Below the pieces are notes generated by a model that saw nothing but the letters and a program-made list of their open reading frames with translations, was not told the origin of the DNA and did no database searches. The position numbers and the translations under genes are program-made. Below are positions 17,930 through 27,853 of a DNA stretch of 34,572 nt, one piece after another; the stretch's first letter is position 1, and each line of letters begins with the position of its first letter. The DNA is from Prevotellaceae bacterium (GTDB lineage Bacteria > Bacteroidota > Bacteroidia > Bacteroidales > UBA932), in NCBI GenBank assembly GCA_031280885.1, contig JAITGD010000008.1:1-34572 (forward strand), in the 5' to 3' direction.

Positions 17930-19723
17930 TTACAAATTTGCTGAGAAGTGCTTTTGTTCGCCGTGTTTACTAAGTATATTGAAGTTGCGAGGCGCAGTTT
18001 CGGCCGGCAGCGCAAGGCGGAATGTTGTGCCTTTTCCAAATTCGCTTTCAAAGTCAATATTACCTTTGCAGGCAACTGCAAAATCGTGGCACAGAGCAAG
18101 TCCTAATCCTGAACCGGTCTCCATGTTAGTGCCTTTACTCGATTTCACATCCGTAGTAAAGATCTTAGCTTTCAGTTCATCCGACATACCGTTACCGGTG
18201 TCGGCGATACTCCATATAAGCATATCGTTTTGCATTTTGCTTGATATTGTGATTTTGCCGTCCTGCGGCGTATATTTTACAGCGTTCACTATCAGATTTC
18301 GGACGATTATGCTTACCATTTCTTTATCGGCATAAACTTCGGCGGTATATAGGCGATTATCTACGTCGATATTTTTATCGTGGAGGTGCGTACCGGCTAT
18401 CTTTAATGCTTCGGCGGTGATGATTGCCAGGTCGATATTTTCGGGCGAATATACTATTCCGTTCATTTGATTTTTTGCCCAATACAGCATATTTTCGAGC
18501 ATTTGGAAAGTGCAGTTTAGGCTTTCATCTAATTTGACGAGCTGCCGCTCGAAAGTTTCCTTAGGCAAAGAGCCTGATCGGAGTATCTGGACGAGTAGAT
18601 GTATGCCATTGAGGGGTGTACGCAGGTCGTGCGAAAGGATTGACAGCAGTTTTGTTCTGATTTTATTTTCTTCCACAAGTCTCTGTTTCTGTTTTGATAT
18701 TGTATCGTTGCGTTCCTTCAACATTCGGTTCAATCGCTGATTTCTGCGGAGAGTAGCCGCCACATATACGCTGAATATGATAGCTATTACAAGGGCTGCC
18801 AGAATGAAGAGGTTCATTTTTCGTTCATGTGCAAGTTCACGCTCGGTTTTTTGCCGCAGTAGCGTATTAAGTTCTTCTTCCTTAGCGAGGACGGCGAGTT
18901 GCAGTTCAATTTCGGTAGCTTTTTGGAGCAGCTCTTTGTTTGCCGATTCATAACGGTTTAGTTCTGACTGTTTCTCGAAGAGTTCTTTTTCTTTGAGTTT
19001 TAGTTGCACCTCTCGATTTTCTTTTTCCGACTGAGTTAGTTCGATGTCATGCTGAATCTTATCGAAGGCCGATTGAAGTTTTTGTTCTTTGTCCTTCTGC
19101 AAATTATCGACCGTAGCTTTGTAGTATTCAAAGTATTGGAGCATCGCTTTCCTGTCTCCTTTGAGTTCGTATGTTTCAGCCAACATTCCGTAGCAGACAC
19201 GAGTATTGTTTTTGTCGTTTATATCGGAGGCATATTTTAGAGCTTCATTGAGTTGCACGATAGCCTCGTCGTGTCGCAGCAGTTTATTCAACACCACAGC
19301 GACATTAATTTTCGCGTTGATTATTCTTGCTTTTTCGTTTTCGAGTTCGCGGGCGTCGAGCGTCTTTTGCATGTAAGACAGCGATGTGAGGTAATCGCCT
19401 TTGTCGGCGTATATCATACCGAGGTTGCTTTCAATTCCGGCGATAGCGTTGATGTTATTTAGTTGTTTATTCAGGGTCATCGATCGTCGGTACAGTTCGA
19501 TAGCCTTGTCGTAGTCCTTATTTTCCCAGAGGAAATATGCGGCAGCGTTTAAGAAAGATGTAGCGTCTCTTAACGAGCCATCTTTTTCAAGTTCATTTGC
19601 TTTATCCGCGCATTGTTCGATGGTATAAGTAATTCCATTTACCTTAACTTGGGCCTTTGCAGCCGTTGTAATCGAGATAATTAAGAGTACCGCTTGAAGT
19701 AGTTTCGGTATCGTATGTGTCAT
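17930..19723 (-). CDS. TPR-containing membrane histidine kinase
   Basis: Signal peptide, TPR-like repeats (AIELYRRSMTLNKQLNNINAIAGIESNLGMIYADKGDY), coiled coil, TM, SHDLRTPLNGIHLLVQIL (HisKA), NLIVNAVKYTPQDG...DTGNGM...GSGLGLALCHDF (HATPase). Confidence 0.9.
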   Translation of the reverse strand: MTHTIPKLLQAVLLIISITTAAKAQVKVNGITYTIEQCADKANELEKDGSLRDATSFLNAAAYFLWENKDYDKAIELYRRSMTLNKQLNNINAIAGIESNLGMIYADKGDYLTSLSYMQKTLDARELENEKARIINAKINVAVVLNKLLRHDEAIVQLNEALKYASDINDKNNTRVCYGMLAETYELKGDRKAMLQYFEYYKATVDNLQKDKEQKLQSAFDKIQHDIELTQSEKENREVQLKLKEKELFEKQSELNRYESANKELLQKATEIELQLAVLAKEEELNTLLRQKTERELAHERKMNLFILAALVIAIIFSVYVAATLRRNQRLNRMLKERNDTISKQKQRLVEENKIRTKLLSILSHDLRTPLNGIHLLVQILRSGSLPKETFERQLVKLDESLNCTFQMLENMLYWAKNQMNGIVYSPENIDLAIITAEALKIAGTHLHDKNIDVDNRLYTAEVYADKEMVSIIVRNLIVNAVKYTPQDGKITISSKMQNDMLIWSIADTGNGMSDELKAKIFTTDVKSSKGTNMETGSGLGLALCHDFAVACKGNIDFESEFGKGTTFRLALPAETAPRNFNILSKHGEQKHFSANL

Positions 19724-19725
19724 TA

Positions 19726-21408
19726 TCAGAAGTCCCCTGTTTGAAAGTTAAATTCTTTTACTGTTTCGTTGCCAACTGCGTCTTTTGCTTTCACTTTGAT
19801 ATTATATTCTTTCTTCGGACGGAATCCTTTTATCGGGCTGCTATACGGTATTTCTGCGGCTCCGTTTATTGAGTATAATATTTGTGATACTGTTGTAGTC
19901 GAGTCGGTTGCAGCGAGGAATATCGCCACATATGACGGGTATAGTATTCCGTCGGGTTCGGCGCTGTATCTTGTAGTTATTTCGGGGCCTTCGGAATCGA
20001 TATACAGGTTCAGTTTCTTTTCGTTACGGTTATTAACGTTGTCGTAGGCAATACATATAACTTCGTAAGCATCGTTTCCTTTTGTTGGCTGTTCTATTTT
20101 AAATGGATGCAGATATTCTTGTTCTTCTCCGCCGTCGATTGTATAGGCCAATCGATTCAGTCCCGATTCGTTGTCTTTTCCACTGATGATTAATTTGGTG
20201 TTTCGACTGATGTAGATACGGTCTTTTTTCTCGAATGAAGGTCCCTCGCATTTAAATTGTATAGCAGGGCCTAATAAATCGACGTATATCACGCCTTTTG
20301 ATTGCAGTATTTCACCCGATCCGGTGTTGTCTGCTTCGTCGGTGGCATAGTATTGAATGGTGTATAATCCAGCCTTGTCGGGCATGTAGAAAGGTTCGAG
20401 ATACTTTTCCGGAGCCTTATTATTTATGCTGTATTTCAAATATTTGATTCCTGTTCGGTTGTCGATAGCGGTAATCTTCACCTTAGTCCTTCCCGATAGA
20501 TATATTTTGTCATCGACCACAAATTTATCTCCCAGAATGTCAATCGAAGCAATGGGGGCGATTTTGTCGAGGAAAAAATCGACAGTCTGCTTTGTTTCTC
20601 TGTTTCCTGTATTATCTATCGACCAGTAATGCAGCAGATGTTCACCGGTTTCAAGATGTGCAAAGTTGATTTCCTTCCCGTTGTACAATTTTTCGCTTTC
20701 ATCATCGAAGGCATAATAAGTTGCGGCTACACCGCTATTTTCGTCTTCGGCCGTCAGATAGATGTGCGACGACGAGGAAAGTACTTGTCCCATTGCTACG
20801 CCGATGAAATTATGGAAAGTTTTTGGTGGACGCGCATCGATAAAAATTTTGTATCTCTTTGGCGCTTCGATATTCCCGACCTTGTCGGTTGCGTAGTATA
20901 GCAAAATATGTTCGCCGTGCTTATCGAGCGCGAAGGTTTCATTGATTTCGGAGTAATTTTCGCCGTCCAGCGAGAGGAAAATCTTGCTCACACCCGACAT
21001 TTCGTCCTTAGAAAAGATGTTGCAGGCAAAATCAAGGCCATAATACATTGTTCCGCTTTTGTTCCGATAAGTTGAACTATTTGGCGAAAGTTTCAAAGTC
21101 GAGACCGGCGCATGTCCGTCGGCATGAATCTTATAGACGTCCACTCGCTTGTGAATATCGTCCATGTGTCGAATATGATGCACCCCGTGTCCGTCGAGTA
21201 AAATCGGATTTACCTCCGTACCCCGTTCTTCGCGCAGAGCCGTTCCTTTGCCATCGAGCGAATGGGAAATGAAAAGATATACGGGCAAATCGACATGTTG
21301 ATAATAATATTTGCCGTCGGTGAACGAGCTTTTTTCTGGTTTTATTTGCTCTTGAGCAAGGCTCGTTATCCACAGAAAACAAGCTGTAAATATCAGAAAT
21401 ATACGCAT
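19726..21408 (-). CDS. Secreted/surface protein with OmpL47-type repeated beta-domains
   Basis: MRIFLIFTACFLWITSLAQ signal; repeated ...YYATDKVGNIE.., YWSIDNTGNRE.., YYATDEADNTG.., AYDNVNNRNEK.. modules; stop 2 bp from kinase start. Confidence 0.75.
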   Translation of the reverse strand: MRIFLIFTACFLWITSLAQEQIKPEKSSFTDGKYYYQHVDLPVYLFISHSLDGKGTALREERGTEVNPILLDGHGVHHIRHMDDIHKRVDVYKIHADGHAPVSTLKLSPNSSTYRNKSGTMYYGLDFACNIFSKDEMSGVSKIFLSLDGENYSEINETFALDKHGEHILLYYATDKVGNIEAPKRYKIFIDARPPKTFHNFIGVAMGQVLSSSSHIYLTAEDENSGVAATYYAFDDESEKLYNGKEINFAHLETGEHLLHYWSIDNTGNRETKQTVDFFLDKIAPIASIDILGDKFVVDDKIYLSGRTKVKITAIDNRTGIKYLKYSINNKAPEKYLEPFYMPDKAGLYTIQYYATDEADNTGSGEILQSKGVIYVDLLGPAIQFKCEGPSFEKKDRIYISRNTKLIISGKDNESGLNRLAYTIDGGEEQEYLHPFKIEQPTKGNDAYEVICIAYDNVNNRNEKKLNLYIDSEGPEITTRYSAEPDGILYPSYVAIFLAATDSTTTVSQILYSINGAAEIPYSSPIKGFRPKKEYNIKVKAKDAVGNETVKEFNFQTGDF

Positions 21409-21441
21409 GCTTTTTACTAAAACATTACTAAGTTTCGTGTG

Positions 21442-21449
21442 CAAAGTTA
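21442..21449 (-). promoter_or_regulatory. Putative -7 element for OmpL47-like gene
   Basis: TAACTTTG on the - strand (caaagtta on +). Confidence 0.55.
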
Positions 21450-21460
21450 ATTATTCCTTT

Positions 21461-21468
21461 TAACTTTG
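21461..21468 (+). promoter_or_regulatory. Putative -7 element for tmk
   Basis: TAACTTTG followed by CC, 30 bp before the ATG at 21499. Confidence 0.55.
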
Positions 21469-21498
21469 CCCTGTAAAACATGTATAAATTTACAATTC

Positions 21499-22173
21499 AT
21501 GCTTATAGTTTTTGAAGGATTGGACGGTGCGGGGAAAAGCACACAAGTAAGTTTGCTGCAAAAGCGTTTTGAAAATGAGGGTTGCGAATGTCGATTCCTG
21601 CATTTTCCGCGTTTCGATGCGCCGGTGTACGGAGAATTGATTGGAGAATTTTTGCGCGGCGAATTTGGAGCTGCCGATTCGGTCGATCCGCGTCTGGTCT
21701 CGCTGCTGTATGCCGGCGATCGCGGCAATGCAGCGCCAATCATACGCAGATGGTTGAACGAGAATAAGCAAGTGATTCTCGACCGATACGTGTATTCTAA
21801 TATAGCTTTCCAATGTGCAAAAATAAAAGATGCAGAGGGTCGGGATAAACTACGACGCAGAATTATCAATACAGAATATGTGTTCTTTGGAATCCCTAAG
21901 CCCGATCTTAGTATTTTTCTTGATGTTCCGTTTGAATTTACCCAAAGAAAACTGTCGGAACACCGAACCGGCGACGACCGAAATTATCTGCAAGGAAAAA
22001 ATGACGTCCACGAATCAGATCTCGACCTGCAACGCAGAGTCAGAGATGCTTATCTGGAACAAGCCGACATCGATCCGCTATTCGTCGTGCTTAACTGTAC
22101 CGAAGATCAATCAACAATGAAATCACCAGAAAAGATTCACGCCGAGGTTATTGCCCTGTTGAACACGCTTTAG
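21499..22173 (+). CDS. tmk: Thymidylate kinase
   Basis: MLIVFEGLDGAGKSTQVSLLQKRFE...VILDRYVYSNIAFQ...FLDVPFEFTQRKL. Confidence 0.9.
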   Translation: MLIVFEGLDGAGKSTQVSLLQKRFENEGCECRFLHFPRFDAPVYGELIGEFLRGEFGAADSVDPRLVSLLYAGDRGNAAPIIRRWLNENKQVILDRYVYSNIAFQCAKIKDAEGRDKLRRRIINTEYVFFGIPKPDLSIFLDVPFEFTQRKLSEHRTGDDRNYLQGKNDVHESDLDLQRRVRDAYLEQADIDPLFVVLNCTEDQSTMKSPEKIHAEVIALLNTL

Positions 22174-23738
22174 AGCGCCGCCGCCAAGTCTTGTAAACTG
22201 CGCTTCATGCTGACCTTCTCGTCGAGAATCGCCGAGAGCGCTCCCACCGGAACTCGCTCCTGCGCCATGCTATCGCGGTGGCGTATAGTTACGGTGTCGT
22301 TGGCGAGAGTGTCGTGATCTATTGTTACACAGAAAGGTGTGCCGATGGCGTCCTGACGTCGATAGCGCTTTCCAATCGAATCTTTTTCGTCGTATTGCGA
22401 GTTATAATCAAGCCTTAAAGTATTCATAATCGCACGCGCTTTTTCGGGAAGTCCGTCCTTCTTAACGAGCGGTAAGACAGCGAATTTCACCGGCGCAAGC
22501 ATGGGAGGAATACTAAGCACTACCCGCTCGCCCTCATCGCCGCCTTCCTCGTCTCGACTCAGCTTTTCCTCGCGATAAGCCGCCGAGAGGACGAGCAGAA
22601 CCATACGATCAACTCCTATCGAAGTTTCGACCACGTAAGGAACGTAATTTTCACCTGTTTCGGGGTCGAAATACTGAAGTTTTTTTCCGGAAAATTTGGA
22701 ATGATTGCCCAAATCAAAGTCGGTACGCGAGTGAATACCCTCAACTTCCTTGAAACCAAACGGAAACTCAAATTCGACATCAGCAGCAGCGTTGGCATAG
22801 TGAGCAAGTTTCTCGTGATTATGAAAGCGATAGCGCTCATCGCCCAAGCCAAGAGAACGATGCCAAGCCATACGAGCCTTTTTCCAATACTCATACCAGC
22901 GCAACTCTTCGCCCGGACGGATAAAAAACTGCATCTCCATCTGCTCAAACTCACGCATACGGAAAATAAACTGACGAGCCACGATTTCGTTACGGAAAGC
23001 CTTGCCAATCTGCGCTATACCAAAAGGAAGCTTCATTCTGCCCGTTTTCTGGACGTTGAGGAAATTAACGAAGATGCCCTGAGCCGTTTCCGGACGTAGA
23101 TATATAAGATTAGCGTCGGCGCTGACCGAACCCATCTGAGTGGAAAACATCAGATTAAACTGCCGTACATCCGTCCAATTGCGGGTGCCGGAAACGGGAC
23201 AAGCAATCTCACAATCGACAATCAGCTCGCGCAAATCATCGAGCTTGTTTGCGTTCAGCGCCTCGAACATACGGAGTTTCACTTCCTTGATTTTGGCTTT
23301 AGCACGCAGCACATTAGGGTTAGTCGAGCGAAACTGAGCAGAATCGAAAGCCTCGCCGTATTTTCGGCGCGCCTTTTCGACATCTTTCTCAATCCGCTCC
23401 TCGAGTTTCGCAATAAAATCTTCGATAAGTACGTCAGCACGATAGCGTTTCTTCGAGTCGCGATTATCGATCATCGGATCGTTGAACGCGCCGACATGCC
23501 CCGAAGCCTCCCAAACGCGGGGGTGCATAAAGATAGAAGCGTCGAGGCCTACAATGTTGTCGTTGAGCCTCACCATCGCATCCCACCAGTAACGTTTGAT
23601 GTTATTTTTCAATTCCACTCCGTTCTGGCCATAGTCATACACCGCGCTCAATCCGTCGTAAATCTCGCTCGACTGAAATATGAATCCGTACTCCTTGCAA
23701 TGCCCTATAAGTTTCTTAAACAGTTCCTCCTGTGTCAT
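22170..23738 (-). CDS. glyS: Glycine--tRNA ligase
   Basis: 522 aa class II aaRS; FQSSEIYDGLSAVYDYGQNGVELKNNIKRYWWDAMV...RPETAQGIFVNF... Confidence 0.93.
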   Translation of the reverse strand: MTQEELFKKLIGHCKEYGFIFQSSEIYDGLSAVYDYGQNGVELKNNIKRYWWDAMVRLNDNIVGLDASIFMHPRVWEASGHVGAFNDPMIDNRDSKKRYRADVLIEDFIAKLEERIEKDVEKARRKYGEAFDSAQFRSTNPNVLRAKAKIKEVKLRMFEALNANKLDDLRELIVDCEIACPVSGTRNWTDVRQFNLMFSTQMGSVSADANLIYLRPETAQGIFVNFLNVQKTGRMKLPFGIAQIGKAFRNEIVARQFIFRMREFEQMEMQFFIRPGEELRWYEYWKKARMAWHRSLGLGDERYRFHNHEKLAHYANAAADVEFEFPFGFKEVEGIHSRTDFDLGNHSKFSGKKLQYFDPETGENYVPYVVETSIGVDRMVLLVLSAAYREEKLSRDEEGGDEGERVVLSIPPMLAPVKFAVLPLVKKDGLPEKARAIMNTLRLDYNSQYDEKDSIGKRYRRQDAIGTPFCVTIDHDTLANDTVTIRHRDSMAQERVPVGALSAILDEKVSMKRSLQDLAAAL

Positions 23739-23784
23739 AATTATTTAGATATTGTATGTTAAATTTGTTAAATAACGACCTCAT

Positions 23785-24375
23785 TCAATCCTCCGAAAAG
23801 GCTTCGTCGAACTGCTGATGCAACTGGCTGAGCCAGAGTTCTCTCGTTTCACGGCTTACGCCGGCGACGTTGCCCAGGGATATAACCTTAGTCGGCTCGA
23901 CGCCCATGAATCGAAATACGACTTCGCAGTTAATCAGGCACATTGCCTCAGTAACTCCAGTGCGAGCGTATTCTTCGTCGCTTGCGCCGGTGGTGCATAC
24001 CACCGAGCCTTGCTTGCCTATCAGCAATCGTTTCAGGTTGTTACCCTCGTACGAGTAAGCGAAACCGAGGCTGAACACTCTGTCGAGGTAGCCTTTCATC
24101 AGAGCGGGCATCCCGCCCCACCAAACGGGGTACACAAATGTGATATGGTTTGCTTCGGCAACGTACTGCTGTTCGGTTTTGATATCGGCGGGCATTCCTC
24201 CGCCGTCTATCGTAGTGATGTCGGCGGCGCTCAGCACGGGATTAAATCCGATTTCGTAGAGATTGCGTACACGTACCTGATTTCCTTTCGCTTCGGATAT
24301 CTGCTGCAGTTCGCGGCAGATTGCACATCCGAAACTTTCCGTATTCGGATGTGCAAATATAATTAAGTGTTTCAT
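23785..24375 (-). CDS. Flavodoxin-fold NAD(P)H dehydrogenase (quinone)/KefF-like
   Basis: MKHLIIFAHPNTESFGCAICRELQQ...ITFVYPVWWGGMPALMKGYLDRVFSLGFAY. Confidence 0.88.
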   Translation of the reverse strand: MKHLIIFAHPNTESFGCAICRELQQISEAKGNQVRVRNLYEIGFNPVLSAADITTIDGGGMPADIKTEQQYVAEANHITFVYPVWWGGMPALMKGYLDRVFSLGFAYSYEGNNLKRLLIGKQGSVVCTTGASDEEYARTGVTEAMCLINCEVVFRFMGVEPTKVISLGNVAGVSRETRELWLSQLHQQFDEAFSED

Positions 24376-24398
24376 TCTTATTACGCCATCGAGGGAGT

Positions 24399-25808
24399 TT
24401 AATATCTATAATGATCTGGTTTGTACGGCCCTGCGGCTGCGACGCCGATATATTCGGCTTGTTCGTCGGTAAGCGTCGTCAGTTTCACTCCGAGCTGTTC
24501 GAGGTGTAGTCGTGCGACTTCCTCGTCGAGTTTTTTCGGTAAGCGATACACATCGACGTCGAGCTTGTTAGCCCACAGTTCGAGCTGAGCAAGAGTTTGA
24601 TTGCTAAACGAGTTGCTCATAACGAAGGATGGGTGTCCTGTGGCGCATCCCAGATTAACAAGCCGTCCTTCGGCCAGCACGTAGATGCAATGTCCGTCAT
24701 CGAACAGATATTTATCCACTTGCGGTTTGATATTTATCTGTTTTGCGGTTGCGTTCAGTTCGTCCATTTGGATTTCGTTGTCGAAATGGCCGATGTTGCA
24801 AACTATCGCTTGGTCTTTCATCCTCCGCATGTGTTCGCCGGTGATTACGTCCTTGTTTCCGGTGGCTGTAACATAGATATTAGCTTCATTCAGAACATCC
24901 TCGACGGTTTTTACTTCAAAGCCTTCCATAGCAGCCTGCAAAGCGCAAACGGGGTCGATTTCGGTAACAATGACCCTTGCTCCATAAGCGGCCATCGAGC
25001 GCGCACAACCTTTTCCAACATCGCCATATCCGCACACAACCACTACTTTACCGGCAATCATCACATCGGTTGCCCGTTTGATTCCGTCGGCCAGCGATTC
25101 GCGGCAGCCATACAGATTGTCGAATTTGCTTTTGGTTACCGAATCGTTTACATTGATTGCCGGCACCAGCAACTCGCCGCGTTCTTTCATTTGATACAAA
25201 CGATGCACGCCGGTAGTGGTTTCTTCTGACACTCCACGCCATTGTTCTACTGTGCGATGCCATTTCGACGGATCTTCCTTCAACACTCCTTTCAGCAGGT
25301 CGATGATTACTTTTTCTTCGAGACTTCCGGCTTCGACATCCAAAGTAGAGGCTTCGTTTTCGGCAGCGTATCCTTTGTGAATAAGCAATGTAGCATCGCC
25401 TCCGTCGTCCACAATCAAATTCGGACCTTTGCCTTCGGGGAAGGACAAGGCCATCGCCGTACACCACCAATATTCTTCGAGTGTTTCGCCCTTCCAAGCG
25501 AATACAGGGACGCCGGCTGCGGCTATAGCTGCGGCTGCGTGATCCTGCGTAGAAAAGATGTTACAACTTGCCCAGCGCACTTCGGCGCCCAATTCAACGA
25601 GGGTTTCTATCAGCACGGCTGTTTGTATGGTCATGTGTAGCGAGCCGGTAATTCTTGCGCCCTTCAAAGGCTTGTCGGCAGAATATTTTCTGCGGATAGC
25701 CATCAGCCCCGGCATTTCTTTTTCAGCCATTTCGATTTCCTTACGTCCAAAATCGGCCAGCGAAAGGTCTTTTATACGATATGGCAATGTTTCGTTGATA
25801 ATCATCAT
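24399..25808 (-). CDS. ahcY: Adenosylhomocysteinase
   Basis: ...[21 protein letters not shown]...[42 protein letters not shown]...PYKPDHYRY. Confidence 0.96.
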   Translation of the reverse strand: MMIINETLPYRIKDLSLADFGRKEIEMAEKEMPGLMAIRRKYSADKPLKGARITGSLHMTIQTAVLIETLVELGAEVRWASCNIFSTQDHAAAAIAAAGVPVFAWKGETLEEYWWCTAMALSFPEGKGPNLIVDDGGDATLLIHKGYAAENEASTLDVEAGSLEEKVIIDLLKGVLKEDPSKWHRTVEQWRGVSEETTTGVHRLYQMKERGELLVPAINVNDSVTKSKFDNLYGCRESLADGIKRATDVMIAGKVVVVCGYGDVGKGCARSMAAYGARVIVTEIDPVCALQAAMEGFEVKTVEDVLNEANIYVTATGNKDVITGEHMRRMKDQAIVCNIGHFDNEIQMDELNATAKQINIKPQVDKYLFDDGHCIYVLAEGRLVNLGCATGHPSFVMSNSFSNQTLAQLELWANKLDVDVYRLPKKLDEEVARLHLEQLGVKLTTLTDEQAEYIGVAAAGPYKPDHYRY

Positions 25809-25841
25809 ATTAATTTAAATTTATGCAATTTTTAATGTCTG

Positions 25842-25849
25842 CAAAGATA
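25842..25849 (-). promoter_or_regulatory. Putative -7 element for ahcY
   Basis: TATCTTTG (- strand), in a context nearly identical to the thi-operon promoter (TGCAAAGATAATnnTTTTTTTGGA on +). Confidence 0.5.
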
Positions 25850-25928
25850 ATTATTTTTTTGGAGTCAGGATTACAGGAATCCGTAATCGAAACAGCCGTC
25901 CAAATTGTTAATGAACGGCTGTTTTTCT

Positions 25929-26004
25929 TGGTGACCCCGGAGAGGCTCGAACTCTCGACCCATTGATTAAGAGTCAATTGCTCTACCAACTGAGCTACGG
26001 AGTC
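25929..26004 (-). tRNA. tRNA-Lys (anticodon CTT), 3' CCA encoded
   Basis: GACTCCG TA GCTC AGTTGGTAGA GCA ATTGACTCTTAATCAAT GGGTC GAGAGTTCGAGCCTCTC CGGGGTC ACCA; full cloverleaf, loop CTCTTAA. Confidence 0.95.
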
Positions 26005-26020
26005 TTTACCAAAAGCGTGG

Positions 26021-26028
26021 CAAAAGTA
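26021..26028 (-). promoter_or_regulatory. Putative -7 element for tRNA-Lys
   Basis: TACTTTTG (- strand), 16 bp upstream of tRNA 5' end. Confidence 0.5.
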
Positions 26029-26159
26029 ATAAATTTTTTACAATACCAACACAAGTTCATGTCAAGTTCAAAAAAAGTTTGAGACGCTATGTAAATATCT
26101 GCCAAGACGCTACGCAGGCTTGCTTCTTGGCTCTTGATTCCTGCAATCCTGAATCTATC

Positions 26160-27836
26160 TCAACTCACAATCTCCTCATTATCTTCGTCCCAGTACATTG
26201 TACGGCCTTCCAGATAGGCTCGCGTACCCATGTGAGCCGAAATCGCCTCCTCGAAAGCAGCGTCGATATCGCAACTTGGCTGGCCGCCATTCCGAATACA
26301 TTCAACCCACTCGCGGATATGAAGATGAGTAGTATCATAACGTTTGCCATTGACATAAGCGTAAAGTAGCCCGCGCTGAGCAAAATACAACTCAGTAGCC
26401 GAACTGACAGCATCCACCTGAGTTTGGCCTGGAACGTAAGTAATCAAAGGTGTATCCGGCTTGATTATTCCGCTTTTGATCTGCTCGGCATAGCGAGTCG
26501 AACGCGGATCTACCTGAACCACAAGCGAACTCGATACCTCCATCGAAGCGTCGTGTCCCATGAAAACCTTCCCGCGCTTGCGCTGACTTGCGAGAGTTGC
26601 ACTGTAAAGCATAGTCATATTTTTACGCGGAAATTCAAGTACAGTCTGCAAAACATCCGGCACCGTGCGACCATCCTTATAAAAATAAATACCTCCCGAC
26701 GAGCTGACAGAGTGCGGAATACCAACTCCCATGATCTGATTCACCGCGTCGAACTCGTGAGTAAGCAAATCGCCGCTCAAACCTGTGCTGAAATCCCACC
26801 AACAACGCCAACGGAAAAAACGACTTAGGTCAAATTTGCTCCTGTCATCCGGACCGATATATCGCTCTAAACCTCTGCTTGTCATGTAGTCCATATACTC
26901 GGCAATTCTCGCCTCGTCGCCCTCAAATTGCTTCCAATCAATAGTTTCGGGCGAAGCCGTTTCGTGAATTGGATACACCCAAGCGCCATTCGGATCGTTC
27001 CTGTTCGTGCAAACTTCTATTAGACTGACATCGCCCAAAATACCACGGTCAATAATCTGTTTTGCTTTGATATAGCTATCCGTTTGACGTCCTTGATGAC
27101 CAAACTGAAACACTATCCCGCTCTCTTTTACCGTTTGACGAATCATATATGTCTCAGGCACAGTCCACGACATTGGTTTTTCGAGATACACATGCTTCCC
27201 GGCCCTGGCCGCATCCATAGCCATCGTACCATGCCAATGATCTGGCGTGGCGATGATTACAGCATCAACATCATCAGCAACGATCAAATCCTTATAACTG
27301 CGGTAACGCTTGGGAGCCTCGCTGAAACGCCCGTCGAGCCCTTCGCGATAAAGATTTGCGCCGGCAGCAACCGCCGCATCGCCGTAAGTATCAAAAATAT
27401 CGCACACCGCAGTAACCCGAAGGTTCAAATCGTCCTGCTCCATGAAATTACTGTAACGCACGTCCTTTGAGTTATTTCGGGCAGCTTCGCGCAAGTCGTC
27501 CAAATATTTAGGTTCGGCAAAACCGGCCGCCCTCAAAAGCTGCTTCCCGCGGATGCCAAAACCAATTATACCGATGCGAATTATTTTTCCGTCGGATGCC
27601 ATACGCGCCGCCGATGGAGGCGCAACAGGTTCAAGTTTAAAAAGATCGCCCAAATCACGCTTCCGTTTATCGTGCGCCATTTTTTTATAAATTCCGTAGG
27701 ACATGGCGCCGATTACAGGCGCCGAAATCAAAGCCCGAAGAGCATCCCGACGGCCTTGCGAAACGGGGGATTGAGCCGATTCTTCGACCTTATTGTTTTC
27801 AGACTCAGGAGAGTCAATTTTTTTCTTGTCAGACAT
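26160..27836 (-). CDS. Gfo/Idh/MocA-family oxidoreductase with Tat-like N-terminus
   Basis: SQGRRDALRALISAPVIG; IIRIGIIGFGIRGKQLL...DAVIIATPDHWHGTMAMDAARAGKHVYLEKPMSW. Confidence 0.92.
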   Translation of the reverse strand: MSDKKKIDSPESENNKVEESAQSPVSQGRRDALRALISAPVIGAMSYGIYKKMAHDKRKRDLGDLFKLEPVAPPSAARMASDGKIIRIGIIGFGIRGKQLLRAAGFAEPKYLDDLREAARNNSKDVRYSNFMEQDDLNLRVTAVCDIFDTYGDAAVAAGANLYREGLDGRFSEAPKRYRSYKDLIVADDVDAVIIATPDHWHGTMAMDAARAGKHVYLEKPMSWTVPETYMIRQTVKESGIVFQFGHQGRQTDSYIKAKQIIDRGILGDVSLIEVCTNRNDPNGAWVYPIHETASPETIDWKQFEGDEARIAEYMDYMTSRGLERYIGPDDRSKFDLSRFFRWRCWWDFSTGLSGDLLTHEFDAVNQIMGVGIPHSVSSSGGIYFYKDGRTVPDVLQTVLEFPRKNMTMLYSATLASQRKRGKVFMGHDASMEVSSSLVVQVDPRSTRYAEQIKSGIIKPDTPLITYVPGQTQVDAVSSATELYFAQRGLLYAYVNGKRYDTTHLHIREWVECIRNGGQPSCDIDAAFEEAISAHMGTRAYLEGRTMYWDEDNEEIVS

Positions 27837-27853
27837 ATTTTTAGTTTACAATG

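Noticed and set aside
22616-23762. Antisense ORFs inside glyS, ahcY, xylB, sppA and other genes
   Set aside because: They lie opposite well-supported conserved genes and show no recognisable domains.
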